DNA of 49,331 nucleotides from CAZJNX01 sp964547415. Lineage in GTDB: Bacteria; Pseudomonadota; Alphaproteobacteria; Rhizobiales; Amorphaceae. The notes below the pieces were generated by a model. That model was not told where the DNA came from. It worked only from the letters and a program-made list of their open reading frames with translations, and did not search any database. Where the stretch lies: contig CAZJNX010000004.1 of NCBI GenBank assembly GCA_964547415.1, positions 1 to 49,331 of the forward strand. Reading direction: 5' to 3'. The translations under genes were made by a program, and so were the position numbers. Every line of letters starts with the position of its first letter. Within the stretch, counting starts at the first letter, position 1. This document shows positions 35,827 to 46,215 of this stretch, piece after piece.

Positions 35827-37487
35827 GCGGGGTGGTCGCGCGCGCGCTCCTGTGCCTTGCGCTCCTCCTCGCGGGGGGCGCCCCTCCGGCGGCCGCCGCG
35901 ACGCCGGAAGAGGCGCTCGAACGGCTCCTCGGCGAGGTCCGGGCAAGCCTGCCCGCGGCCTGCGGGGAGGACGGGGCGGACGCGCTCGTGCGGGTCCTGT
36001 GCACGGGCACGCTCCGCGTCGGCGTACGCGACGACTACCCGCTGTTCGCGACGGGCGAGGGCGGGGAGCGGCGGGGCTACGACATCGACGTGGCGCGGGC
36101 GATCGCGGCGCGGCTCGGCGTCGCGCCCGAATGGGTCCCCGTCACGCCGGCGAGCCGCATCCCCGCGCTCGCGGACGGGTCGGCGGACGTGGTGATCGCC
36201 ACGATGGGCCACAACACCGGCCGGGACGGGGCGGCCACCTTCATCCGGCCCCACTACTACCGGTCGGAGACCATCGTCGTCGGCCCGCGGGACGTGCCCG
36301 TCGCGGGCTGGGCGGACCTTGCCGGCCGCTCCGTGTGCACGACCATCGGGAACTACACGAACGCGCACATCGTCTCGCAGGACGTCCGGGTGATGCTGTT
36401 CGATTCGGCGAGCCGCCTGCCGGAGGCGCTCGAGGACGAGACCTGCCGCCTCGCGGCCCAGGACGACAGCTTCTTCGCCTCCGCCCTCGCCGATCCCGCC
36501 TTCGCGGCGCGCTTCGAGCGCAAGTTCGGGTTCGACCCGGTCCCCTGGGGGATGGCGGTCGCCCTCACCGGGAGCGAGCGGCTCGCGGAGGCGCTCTCGC
36601 TCCTCGCCCGGGCCATGCACCGCGACGGCACCTTCCTCGCCCTCGCCCGCAAGCACGGGATCTTCACCGCGTTCCTCGAGGAGCAGGCGGCGCTCTGGCG
36701 CGAGCCGGCCTGCGCGGGTCCTGGCGCCCTCGACGACCCGGCGTGCGTGATCGCGCCCCTCGACATGACGCCGCCGCCCACCCCCTTCGCCGAGGACGTG
36801 GAGGTGGCCCTCGCGTGGATGGAGCGGCGCCTCGGCTTCTCCCCGGCCCTTCCCATGCTGATGACCGAGCCGGCGTGGGCGCTGTTCACGGCGGGAATCG
36901 TCAATTCCCTCGTCCTCGTCGCCGGCGCCCTCGCGGCGACGCTCGCCTTCGCCCTCCTCGTGGGCTGGCTGGCGGCGATGGCGAACCTTCCGGCGCGGGC
37001 GCTCGCCTGGGGCCTCGTCGTCACGCTCCAGTCCTCGCCCGTCCTCCTCACGCTCGTCGTCGTGAGCGCCGTCGCGAACGCGCTGTTCGCCTGGTCGGCG
37101 ATGGTGGCGATCGGGGCGGCGGTCGTCGCCCTCGGCCTGATGAACGGCTGCAACGCCGGGCAGGCCATCGGCGAGGCGGCGCGCAGCCTGCGCCGGGAGG
37201 AGGGCCTCGGCCGGCGGCTGACGCCGGCCCTGTTCGCCGCCGCCGTCGGCCGGTCCATCACGCAGATCCTGTCCTTCCTCGTGAACGCGGCCAAGGGCAC
37301 GCCGGTCGCGAGCTTCACCGGCGCGCCGGAACTCCTCGGCGCCCTCACCGACATCACCTCCTTCTCGGCGGGACGGGTGACGACCTACACCATCGTCCTC
37401 GTGTTCTACGTGGTCGTGGTGATGGTGGTGGTGTGGGGCTGCAACCGCGTCCGTGCCCGGATCGAGCGGGGACGGGACGCGCCGTGA
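35823..37487 (+). CDS. ABC importer: periplasmic binding protein fused to permease
   Basis: 554 residues from GTG 35823. Signal peptide, then an amino-acid-type binding domain of about 300 residues (GTLRVGVRDDYPLFATGEGGERRGYDIDVARAIAARLG-like start, split as VGVRDDYPLF and GYDIDVARAIAARLG; SADVVIATMGHNT). From about residue 355 there is a permease domain with five helices and the coupling region GEAARSLRREEGLG. Such fusions occur in polar amino acid uptake. The cognate ATPase is not in the neighbourhood. Two internal Cys pairs in the binding part are unusual for the family. Confidence 0.88.
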   Translation: MSGVVARALLCLALLLAGGAPPAAAATPEEALERLLGEVRASLPAACGEDGADALVRVLCTGTLRVGVRDDYPLFATGEGGERRGYDIDVARAIAARLGVAPEWVPVTPASRIPALADGSADVVIATMGHNTGRDGAATFIRPHYYRSETIVVGPRDVPVAGWADLAGRSVCTTIGNYTNAHIVSQDVRVMLFDSASRLPEALEDETCRLAAQDDSFFASALADPAFAARFERKFGFDPVPWGMAVALTGSERLAEALSLLARAMHRDGTFLALARKHGIFTAFLEEQAALWREPACAGPGALDDPACVIAPLDMTPPPTPFAEDVEVALAWMERRLGFSPALPMLMTEPAWALFTAGIVNSLVLVAGALAATLAFALLVGWLAAMANLPARALAWGLVVTLQSSPVLLTLVVVSAVANALFAWSAMVAIGAAVVALGLMNGCNAGQAIGEAARSLRREEGLGRRLTPALFAAAVGRSITQILSFLVNAAKGTPVASFTGAPELLGALTDITSFSAGRVTTYTIVLVFYVVVVMVVVWGCNRVRARIERGRDAP

Positions 37488-38125
37488 ACGTCCTCGCCGA
37501 ACTCCTCGCCTCCACCTTTCCGGCCGAGCTCGCGGCCGGCATGGTCGTGAACTTCCGGATCGCCGCCCTCGCCCTCGCCATCGGGCTCGCGGTCGGCCTC
37601 CCCCTCGCGGCGGCCCGGCTCGCCGGGCGGGGCCAGCGCGCCCTCGTCGCGCCCGTGCTCGGGCTGATGCGCGCCGCGCCCACCTTCGTCGTGATGTTCT
37701 TCCTCCTCAACGTGATCCCCCGCGACCTTTCCCTCGGCGGGGTCGGACTCGCCCCGTCGGGGGAGACCATCGTCGCCCTGTCGCTCGTGCCGTACGCGGC
37801 CGCCTACGTCGCCGACAACGGGCGGGAGGCGCTCCTCAGCCTCCGCCGCGGCTCGCTGGACGGGGCGCTGCTGTTCCTGCCCAACATCGTGCGCGCCTTC
37901 TTCGTGCTCGTGATGTCCTCCAGCACGGGCGCGGCCATCGGCGTCAACGAGGGCGTGGCGGCGGTGCTGCGGGAGGCGGAGCGGTGGCCCTCCCTCGGCG
38001 AGCAGCTCGTGGTCTTCGCGGTCGGCGTCTTCGCCTTCGGCGTCCTGTTCCAGTCCGGGTTCGCGCTCATGCGCCTCGCCGTCGCGCGGCTGGAGCGGCG
38101 CCGCGGCGTCGGCCGCCCCGGCTGA
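37484..38125 (+). CDS. ABC importer permease, second subunit
   Basis: 213 residues from GTG 37484, which overlaps the stop of the fusion protein (GTGA). Five helices, an AARLAGRG turn after helix two, RAAPTFVVMFFLLN (typical of polar amino acid permeases), and GREALLSLRRGSLDGALLFLP as the cytoplasmic coupling loop. Works as the heterodimer partner of the upstream fused permease. No ATP-binding gene follows. Confidence 0.88.
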   Translation: MNVLAELLASTFPAELAAGMVVNFRIAALALAIGLAVGLPLAAARLAGRGQRALVAPVLGLMRAAPTFVVMFFLLNVIPRDLSLGGVGLAPSGETIVALSLVPYAAAYVADNGREALLSLRRGSLDGALLFLPNIVRAFFVLVMSSSTGAAIGVNEGVAAVLREAERWPSLGEQLVVFAVGVFAFGVLFQSGFALMRLAVARLERRRGVGRPG

Positions 38126-38148
38126 GGCGAACGGCGCCGGTCCTCGCC

Positions 38149-39354
38149 TTACCGTCCGTTGTCGTGGATCCGTGGCAGGAACCACGCCAGCAGGCCCGCC
38201 AGCGGCAGGAAGGCGCAGATCCGGTAGACCGTCTCGACGCCGTAGCTGTCCGCGAGGAGGCCGAGGAGCGCCGCGGCGATGCCGCCCAGCCCGAAGTTGA
38301 GCCCGTAGAACAGCCCGCCGATCAGGCCGATGCGGTTCGGCAGGAGCTCGATGGCATAGATCAGGATGGAGGCGAAGGCGCTCGCCATGACGAGGCCGAT
38401 CATGACCGTCAGGACCCCGGTCCAGACCAGGTCCGCGTAAGGCAGGGCCAGCGTCAGCGGCAGAGGGCCGAGCACCGAGATCCAGATGATCCGGTGGCGC
38501 CCGATCCGGTCGCCGACGATGCCGCCGATCAACACGCCGACCGCCGACGCCAGCAGGAAAAGAAAGAGCATCATCTGCGCGAACGGAATGGAGAGCCCGA
38601 AGCGCTCCATCAGGTAGAAGGTGTAGAAGGACCGGAAACTTTCGGTGTAGGCGTTCTTGGTGAACATCAAGACGGTCAGGACGACGAGGCCGATGCCGAT
38701 CGTCGCCGGCGCATGGGCAGGCGCGAGCAGGCCCTTCTCGGCCGCGCTCGCCCGCATCATGGCGAAGGCGGCGCCGATCTCGCGCTGCTTGCTGCCGATC
38801 CAGGCCAGGAGCGCCATCGCCACGAGGGCGGTGACCGCGAACCAGGCGAGGCTCGGCTGCCCCAAGGGGACGAGCACGAGCGCGGCCGCGACCGGGCCGA
38901 GCGCCCCGCCGGCCTGTCCGCCGACCTGGAAGATGCCCTGGGCGAGGCCCTGCCGGGTGCCGGCGGCGTAGCGCGCCATGCGCGTCGCCTCGGGATGGAA
39001 GATCGAGGAGCCGATGCCGATCAGCGCCACCGACACGAGGATCATCCCGTAGCTCGGCGCGAACGCGAGGCTGACGAGACCCGAGAGGGTGAACATCATG
39101 CCTATGACCGGCGAGTAGGGGGCGGGATGCCGGTCGGTCAGCATCCCCATCACGGGCTGGAGAAGGGACCCCGCAACCTGGAAGGTCAAGGTGATCATCC
39201 CGATCTGGAACAGACTGAGGGAATAGGACTCCTGCAGGATCGGATAGGCCGCAGGGATGAGCGACTGCATCAGGTCGTTCAGAAGGTGTGTCAGACCGAG
39301 AACCACCAGAACGATCAGGTGGGTTCCCGAGCGCGTCGCGGTCATCACGGCCAT
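38149..39354 (-). CDS. MFS exporter, fosmidomycin-resistance (Fsr) group
   Basis: 401 residues, twelve membrane helices. Fsr-group pattern: GLTHLLNDLMQSLIPAAYPIL at the first helix, YSLSLFQIGMI, LQPVMGMLTDRHP (MFS loop motif), and SSIFHPEATRMARYAAG. Efflux of antibiotics or metabolites is the known role of Fsr itself; many relatives are uncharacterised. ATG 39354 has AGAAAGAAG upstream. It ends in TAA, rare in this window. Divergent from the synthetase operon. Confidence 0.9.
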   Translation of the reverse strand: MAVMTATRSGTHLIVLVVLGLTHLLNDLMQSLIPAAYPILQESYSLSLFQIGMITLTFQVAGSLLQPVMGMLTDRHPAPYSPVIGMMFTLSGLVSLAFAPSYGMILVSVALIGIGSSIFHPEATRMARYAAGTRQGLAQGIFQVGGQAGGALGPVAAALVLVPLGQPSLAWFAVTALVAMALLAWIGSKQREIGAAFAMMRASAAEKGLLAPAHAPATIGIGLVVLTVLMFTKNAYTESFRSFYTFYLMERFGLSIPFAQMMLFLFLLASAVGVLIGGIVGDRIGRHRIIWISVLGPLPLTLALPYADLVWTGVLTVMIGLVMASAFASILIYAIELLPNRIGLIGGLFYGLNFGLGGIAAALLGLLADSYGVETVYRICAFLPLAGLLAWFLPRIHDNGR

Positions 39355-39597
39355 TTTTCTTCTTTCTGTTCCGTTCGGGACACGGGTGGTGGGTGATCCC
39401 CGGGAAGGCCGCCGGCCCGCCCGCCTGCGCCGCGTCCGGCAGAACGGGGCGCCCGCCCCAGCGCACCGGGCATCGATCGGCGCCCGTTGGCTTTTGTCAA
39501 TCATCGCCCCCCCCGCGCCCGCGCACACTCCCCGCGATCACCGGCCGCGACGGCGGGCGGCCGGGCGGGCGGAACGGCCGAGCGACGGGGACGTGTC
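39355..39597. promoter_or_regulatory. Divergent promoter region with TTTGTCAA
   Basis: 243 bases between the MFS gene and the acyl-CoA synthetase. TTTGTCAA at 39493-39500 recurs at 44831-44838, upstream of the ATP-grasp gene. TTGTCA could be a -35 box, but I see no good -10 box at the right distance. Confidence 0.3.
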
Positions 39598-41342
<1,745 letters not shown>

Positions 41343-41346
<4 letters not shown>

Positions 41347-42356
41347 GCGCGGGCGAGGCCCCGCTCCGGGCCCACCTCACCCGCGCCCACGCGCTCCATC
41401 TCCTCGAGGCGATGATCCTCATCCGCCGGTTCGAGGAGCGCTGCGCCGCGCTCTACGGCGAGCAGAAGATCCGCGGCTTCCTGCACCTTTACATCGGCGA
41501 GGAGGCGAACGCGGTCGGCGTCATGCAGGCGCTGACCCCCGAGGACGCGGTGGTGGCGACCTACCGCGAGCACGGCCACGCCCTCGCCCGCGGGGTGCCG
41601 CCCCGCGCGGTGATGGCCGAGATGTACGGCAAGGCCTCGGGCGCGAGCCGCGGGCGCGGCGGGTCCATGCACATCTTCAGCGCCGAGCACCGGCTTTACG
41701 GGGGCAACGCCATCGTGGGCGGCGGCCTGCCGCTCGCCGTCGGCCTCGCCCTCGCCGACCGGATGCAGGGCCGCCGCCGCGTGACGGCCTGCTTCTTCGG
41801 CGAGGGCGCGGCCGCGGAGGGCGAGTTCCACGAATCCATGAACCTCGCCGCGCTGTGGAAGCTGCCGGTCCTGTTCGTGTGCGAGAACAACGGCTACGCC
41901 ATGGGAACGGCCCTCGCCCGCTCCGAGTCCGAGCCCTCCATCGTGCGCCACGCCGAGAGCTACCGCGTCCCCGCCGAGGCGGTGGACGGGATGGACGTGG
42001 TGGCCGTCGAGGTCGCCGCCCGCCGCGCCGCGGAGGCCGTGCGCGCGGGCGAGGGCCCGCGTCTCCTCGAGACCATCACCTACCGCTTCCGCGCCCACTC
42101 CATGTTCGACCCGGACCTCTACCGGGAGAAGGCCGAGGTGGAGCGCTGGAAGGAGAAGGGCCCGGTGAAGCGCTTCTCGGAGTGGCTCGCCGCCGCGGGC
42201 CTGTCCCACGAGGCGGACGTCGCCGCCATCGAGGCGCGGGTCGCGGACGTCGTCGAGGACGCGGTCCGCTACGCCGAGGAGGCGCCGTGGGAGGCGGAGG
42301 AGGATCTCCTGAAGGACGTGACGACGCCGCGCGAGACGGCGGAGGCGGCGCCATGA
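41343..42356 (+). CDS. 2-oxoacid dehydrogenase E1 component, alpha subunit
   Basis: 337 residues from GTG 41343. Thiamine diphosphate-dependent decarboxylase subunit of the pyruvate/acetoin dehydrogenase type: MILIRRFEERCAALYGEQKI near the start, YREHGHALARGV, GRGGSMHIF, and the ThDP motif GEGAAAEGEFHESMNLAALW ending in VCENNGYAMGT. The usual GDG is GEG here. Works as a heterotetramer with the next gene. Substrate pyruvate, acetoin or a branched oxoacid; the sequence suits the AcoA/PdhA group. Confidence 0.93.
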
Positions 42357-43342
42357 GCGCAACGCGCACCCTCACCTACCGGGACGCGGTGCGCGAGGCG
42401 ATGCGCGAGGCGCTTCTCGCCGACGAGCGCGTCTTCCTGATGGGCGAGGACGTCGGCCGCTACGGCGGCGCCTACGCCTGTTCCAAGGGGCTCCTCGAGG
42501 AGTTCGGCGAGGCGCGCGTCCGCGACACGCCGCTCTCCGAGTCCGGCTTCGTGGGCGCGGGGATCGGGGCGGCCATCGGCGGCATGCGGCCGATCGTGGA
42601 GATCATGACGGTCAACTTCGCCCTCCTCGCCATGGACCAGATCGTCAACGGCGCGGCGACGCTCCGCCACATGTCGGGCGGCCAGTTCTCCGTGCCCGTC
42701 GTCATCCGCATGGCGACCGGCGCGGGCCGGCAGCTCGCCGCCCAGCACTCCCACAGCCTCGAGTGCTGGTTCGCCCACGTGCCGGGGATCCGCGTCCTCG
42801 CGCCCGCCACCGTGGCGGACGCGCGCGGCATGCTCGCCCCCGCCCTCGCGGACCCGGATCCGGTGATCCTGTTCGAGCACGCCACCCTCTACAACGAGGA
42901 GGGCGAGGTACCGGCGGACGGGGACCTTTCGGTCGACATCGCACGCGCCAGCCTCGCGCGCGAGGGGCGGGACGTGTCGATCATCACCTACGGCGGCAGC
43001 CTGAAGAAGGCGCTGGAGGCGGCGGACGCCCTCGCGGCGGAGGGCGTGTCGGCGGAGGTCGTGGACCTGCGCGTCCTGCGCCCCCTCGACACGGAGACGA
43101 TCGCCGCCTCGGTCGCGCGCACCCACCGGGCGGTGGTGGTGGACGAGGGCTGGCGGTCCGTGGGCCTGTCGGCGGAGATCGCGGCGCGGCTGATGGAAGA
43201 GGTCTTCTTCGAGCTCGACGCGCCGGTGGAGCGGGTGTGCTCCGCCGAGGTGCCGATCCCCTACCCCCGCCACCTGGAGATCGCCGCGACGCCCCGGGCG
43301 GACGGCATCGCCGCGGCGGCGCGGCGCACCCTCAGGCGCTGA
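42353..43342 (+). CDS. 2-oxoacid dehydrogenase E1 component, beta subunit
   Basis: 329 residues. ATG 42353 overlaps the alpha stop (ATGA). Transketolase-type pattern: RVFLMGEDVGRYGGAY, TPLSESGFVGAGIGAAIGG, RMATGAGRQLAAQHSHSLE and VDLRVLRPLDTETI, then VVVDEGWRSVGLSAEIAARL. Standard length. Completes the E1 tetramer. Confidence 0.94.
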   Translation: MSATRTLTYRDAVREAMREALLADERVFLMGEDVGRYGGAYACSKGLLEEFGEARVRDTPLSESGFVGAGIGAAIGGMRPIVEIMTVNFALLAMDQIVNGAATLRHMSGGQFSVPVVIRMATGAGRQLAAQHSHSLECWFAHVPGIRVLAPATVADARGMLAPALADPDPVILFEHATLYNEEGEVPADGDLSVDIARASLAREGRDVSIITYGGSLKKALEAADALAAEGVSAEVVDLRVLRPLDTETIAASVARTHRAVVVDEGWRSVGLSAEIAARLMEEVFFELDAPVERVCSAEVPIPYPRHLEIAATPRADGIAAAARRTLRR

Positions 43343-43355
43343 CGGGGCGGGCGCC

Positions 43356-44564
43356 GTGAAGCCGTTCCGGATGCCCTCCCTCGGCGCGGACATGGACGAG
43401 GGCACCCTCGTCGAGTGGCTGAAGGCGCCGGGCGAGACGGTCGCCCGCGGCGAGGTGATCGCGGTGGTGGAGACGCAGAAGGGCGCGATCGAGATCGAGA
43501 GCTTCGAGGAGGGCGTCCTGTCGGCGATCCGCGTCGCGCCCGGCGAGAAGGTGCCCGTCGGCACCGTGCTCGCGACCATCGGCGCCCCGGGCGAGGCGGA
43601 ACCGGCGGAAGAGGCACCGGCTGAGGAGGCCTGGGCGGAGGCCGCCCCGGAGCCGGAAGCCGGCCCGCCGGCGCGTCCCGCCCCCGTCGCCGCCGCGGCG
43701 GCCGCGCCGCGCCCAACCCGCCCGCGCGGCGGCCGGCGGATCTCGCCCGCCGCCCGCCGCCGCGCGGAAGCGGCGGGGCTCGACCTGGCCGCGCTCGCGC
43801 CGGGAGCGGACGGCATCGTCGGCCTCGCGGAGGTCGAGGCCGCCCTCGCGCGCCCGGCCGGGCCGCGGGCGGCGGCGGCCCGCCCGAGCGGCGGGATCGA
43901 CCGCGCCGAGATGCGCCGGGCGATCGCCGCGGCCATGGCCCGCTCGAACCGGGAGATCCCCCACTACCACGTGCGCTCCACCCTCGATGCGGGCCCCCTC
44001 GTCGCCTGGGTCGCCGCCGTCAATGCCGGGCGGCCCGTCGCCGGGCGTCTCATGGTCGCCGCCCCGCTCCTCAAGGCGGTCGCGGCCACGCTGAAGGCGG
44101 TTCCGGACCTCAACGGCCACTACGGACCCGACGGCTTCGTGCCGTCGGAGCGGGTGCACCTGTCCACCGCCGTCGCCCTTCGCGGCGGGGGCCTCATGAG
44201 CCCGGCGATCCTCGACGCCGACCAGCTCACCGTGGACGAGACCATGGCCCGCCTCGTCGACCTCGTGAAACGGGTGCGGGGCGGCGGCGTGCGCGCCTCG
44301 GAGCTGTCCCTCGGCACGGCCACGCTCACGAACCTCGGCGAGGACACCGCCGACGCCCTGTTTCCCGTCATCTATCCGCCGCAGGTCGCGATCGTCGGGA
44401 TCGGCCAGGTGCGCGAGCGCCCGTTCGTCGAGGCGGGGAAGGTCGTCCCGCGCCCGCTCGTGGAGGTGACCCTCGCGGGCGACCACCGGGTGAGCGACGG
44501 GCGCACGGGGGCGCGTTTCCTGTCCCGGCTCGCCGGGCTCCTGAAGAAGCCGGAGGCGCTATGA
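43356..44564 (+). CDS. 2-oxoacid dehydrogenase E2 component (dihydrolipoamide acyltransferase)
   Basis: 402 residues from GTG 43356. Lipoyl domain at 1-76 with Lys42 in VETQKGAIEIE; Ala/Pro linker; E1/E3-binding domain at about 127-163 (ISPAARRRAEAAGLDLAALA); acyltransferase domain from about 185 to the end with the catalytic DHRVSDG. The E2 core usually hands the acyl group to CoA. No E3 gene follows, so the complex must borrow lipoamide dehydrogenase from elsewhere. Its stop overlaps the ACP start. Confidence 0.93.
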   Translation: MKPFRMPSLGADMDEGTLVEWLKAPGETVARGEVIAVVETQKGAIEIESFEEGVLSAIRVAPGEKVPVGTVLATIGAPGEAEPAEEAPAEEAWAEAAPEPEAGPPARPAPVAAAAAAPRPTRPRGGRRISPAARRRAEAAGLDLAALAPGADGIVGLAEVEAALARPAGPRAAAARPSGGIDRAEMRRAIAAAMARSNREIPHYHVRSTLDAGPLVAWVAAVNAGRPVAGRLMVAAPLLKAVAATLKAVPDLNGHYGPDGFVPSERVHLSTAVALRGGGLMSPAILDADQLTVDETMARLVDLVKRVRGGGVRASELSLGTATLTNLGEDTADALFPVIYPPQVAIVGIGQVRERPFVEAGKVVPRPLVEVTLAGDHRVSDGRTGARFLSRLAGLLKKPEAL

Positions 44565-44803
44565 CGCGGGAGGAGATCGAGGCGGCGGTGCGCGAGGCGC
44601 TCGCGGGCGTCGCACCGGAGATCGCCGACGAGCCCATCGTCCCGGACGAGACCTTCCGGGATCAGTTCGAAATCGACTCGATGGACTTCTTCAATTTCGT
44701 CGCCGCCCTGTCGAAGCGCACCGGCGTCGAGGTCCCCGAGGCCGACTACCCGCGGCTCGAGACCCTGTCCGGCGCCGTCGCCTACCTCCAGGAGAAGGCC
44801 TGA
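44561..44803 (+). CDS. Acyl carrier protein
   Basis: 80 residues, four-helix ACP pattern, with Ser40 in FEIDSMDFFNFVAAL as the phosphopantetheine site (DSM instead of the usual DSL). ATG 44561 overlaps the E2 stop (ATGA), so it is co-translated with the dehydrogenase. A dedicated ACP in such an operon suggests that the acyl group from E2 or from the synthetase is passed to a carrier rather than, or as well as, to CoA. That is inference from gene order. Confidence 0.93.
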   Translation: MTREEIEAAVREALAGVAPEIADEPIVPDETFRDQFEIDSMDFFNFVAALSKRTGVEVPEADYPRLETLSGAVAYLQEKA

Positions 44804-44916
44804 CCGCCTGCCCAGGGGCGGCGCCTGCGCTTTGTCAACGCGGGCGAGGGCGGATCGCGCTCGGATCGGCCGGGGAAAGGGACCGGGCCTTCCGGCAGGA
44901 GCGAGCCGATCCGCCC
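44804..44916 (+). promoter_or_regulatory. Gap between ACP and ATP-grasp genes with hairpin and TTTGTCAA
   Basis: Starts with CCGCC...GGCGG (about 44804-44821), a weak hairpin. It is followed by TTTGTCAA at 44831-44838, the same octamer as upstream of the synthetase. The second half of the operon may therefore have its own promoter. Confidence 0.3.
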
Positions 44917-46215
44917 ATGCGCACCGTCTTCGTCGTCGGGCTCGACGGGTTCAACCGCACCCTTCTGGAGCGGCTGCCGGACGCGGCTCGCCTCTCCTTC
45001 CACCCCCTCCTCGCCTACGACGAGGTCGTCCGCCCCGCGAGCGGCACCATCGACCTCGAGGGGCTTCTCGCCACCGCCGAGGCGCGCCTTGCCGCCTTCG
45101 AGGGCCGGGTGGACGCCATCGTCAACCACTGGGACTTCCCGGGGTCCGTCATCGCGCCGATCCTGAAGCACCGGCGCGGCCTTCCCGGCGCCAGTCTCGA
45201 AGCGGTCGCCACTTTCGAGCACAAATACTGGTCCCGCCTCGTCCAGCAGCGCCTGTTCCCCGACCTGGTGCCGCGCTTCCAGGCGATCGACCCCTTCGCG
45301 GCGGACCCGTTCGACGCCGTCACCCTCGCCTTCCCGTACTGGCTGAAACCGGTGAAGGCCCACTCCTCCTATCTCGGCTTCCGGATCGACGGCCCGCAGG
45401 ACGCGGCGCGGGCGCTGCCTGCGATCCGCGCCGGCATCGGCCACTTCGGCGAGCCGTTCGACCGGTTCCTCGCGATGGTGGAGCGGCCCGAGGAGATCCG
45501 GCGGGTCGGCGGCCACGCACTGGTCGCCGAGGAGATCATCTCCCACGGGGAGCAATGCACCGTGGAAGGATGGGCCCACGGGGACGAGGCGCAGGTCTAC
45601 GGCACGGTGGATTCGGCGCGCGAGGGCCGCCACCGCTCCAGCCTGTCGCGCTACCTCTACCCCTCGCGCCTGCCCGAGCGGGTGCGCGCGCGGATGGCGG
45701 ACGCCGCCGTGCGGCTCATCCGGGCGGCGGGCTACCGGGACGCGCCGTTCAACATGGAGTTCTTCTGGAACCCGCGGACCGACGCGATCCACCTCCTCGA
45801 GGTCAACACGCGCATCTCCAAGTCCCACAGCCCGCTGTTCATGATGGTGGACGGCCAGTCCCACCACCGCGTCGCCATCGACCTTGCCCTCGGCCGCCGG
45901 CCGGATTTCCCCCGGCGCCGCGGGGCCTTCCCCGTCGCCGCCAAGTACATGCCGCGCACGTTCGAGAACGGCATCGTGCGCCGCGTGCCGGAGCGCGCCG
46001 ACGTGGAGCGCCTCCTCGCCCGCTTCCCCGCGGCGATGGTGCGCATCCTGGTGAAGCCGGGCACCGTGCTCGCCGACGTGCCCTACCAGGACAGCTACAG
46101 CTACGAGCTCGCCGAGATCTTCCTGGGCGGCCGGGACGAGGACGAGCTCTCCGCCAGCTACGAGGAGGCGCTCGCCCTCCTCCCCTTCGAGATCGAGCGG
46201 GAGCGGGCGGCCTGA
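44917..46215 (+). CDS. ATP-grasp domain ligase
   Basis: 432 residues. ATP-grasp enzymes join a carboxylate, as acyl phosphate, to an amine or thiol. N-terminal Rossmann-like MRTVFVVGLDGFNRTLLERL, Lys in FPYWLKPVKAHSS for ATP, VAEEIISHGEQCTVEGWA, and the metal-binding NMEFFWNPRTDAIHLLEVNTR (Glu and Asn). Not a carbamoyl-phosphate, biotin-carboxylase or D-Ala ligase by layout. Its stop overlaps the start of the hydrolase (TGATG). Function unknown; with the ACP operon upstream it may form an amide from an activated acid (inference). Confidence 0.85.
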   Translation: MRTVFVVGLDGFNRTLLERLPDAARLSFHPLLAYDEVVRPASGTIDLEGLLATAEARLAAFEGRVDAIVNHWDFPGSVIAPILKHRRGLPGASLEAVATFEHKYWSRLVQQRLFPDLVPRFQAIDPFAADPFDAVTLAFPYWLKPVKAHSSYLGFRIDGPQDAARALPAIRAGIGHFGEPFDRFLAMVERPEEIRRVGGHALVAEEIISHGEQCTVEGWAHGDEAQVYGTVDSAREGRHRSSLSRYLYPSRLPERVRARMADAAVRLIRAAGYRDAPFNMEFFWNPRTDAIHLLEVNTRISKSHSPLFMMVDGQSHHRVAIDLALGRRPDFPRRRGAFPVAAKYMPRTFENGIVRRVPERADVERLLARFPAAMVRILVKPGTVLADVPYQDSYSYELAEIFLGGRDEDELSASYEEALALLPFEIERERAA

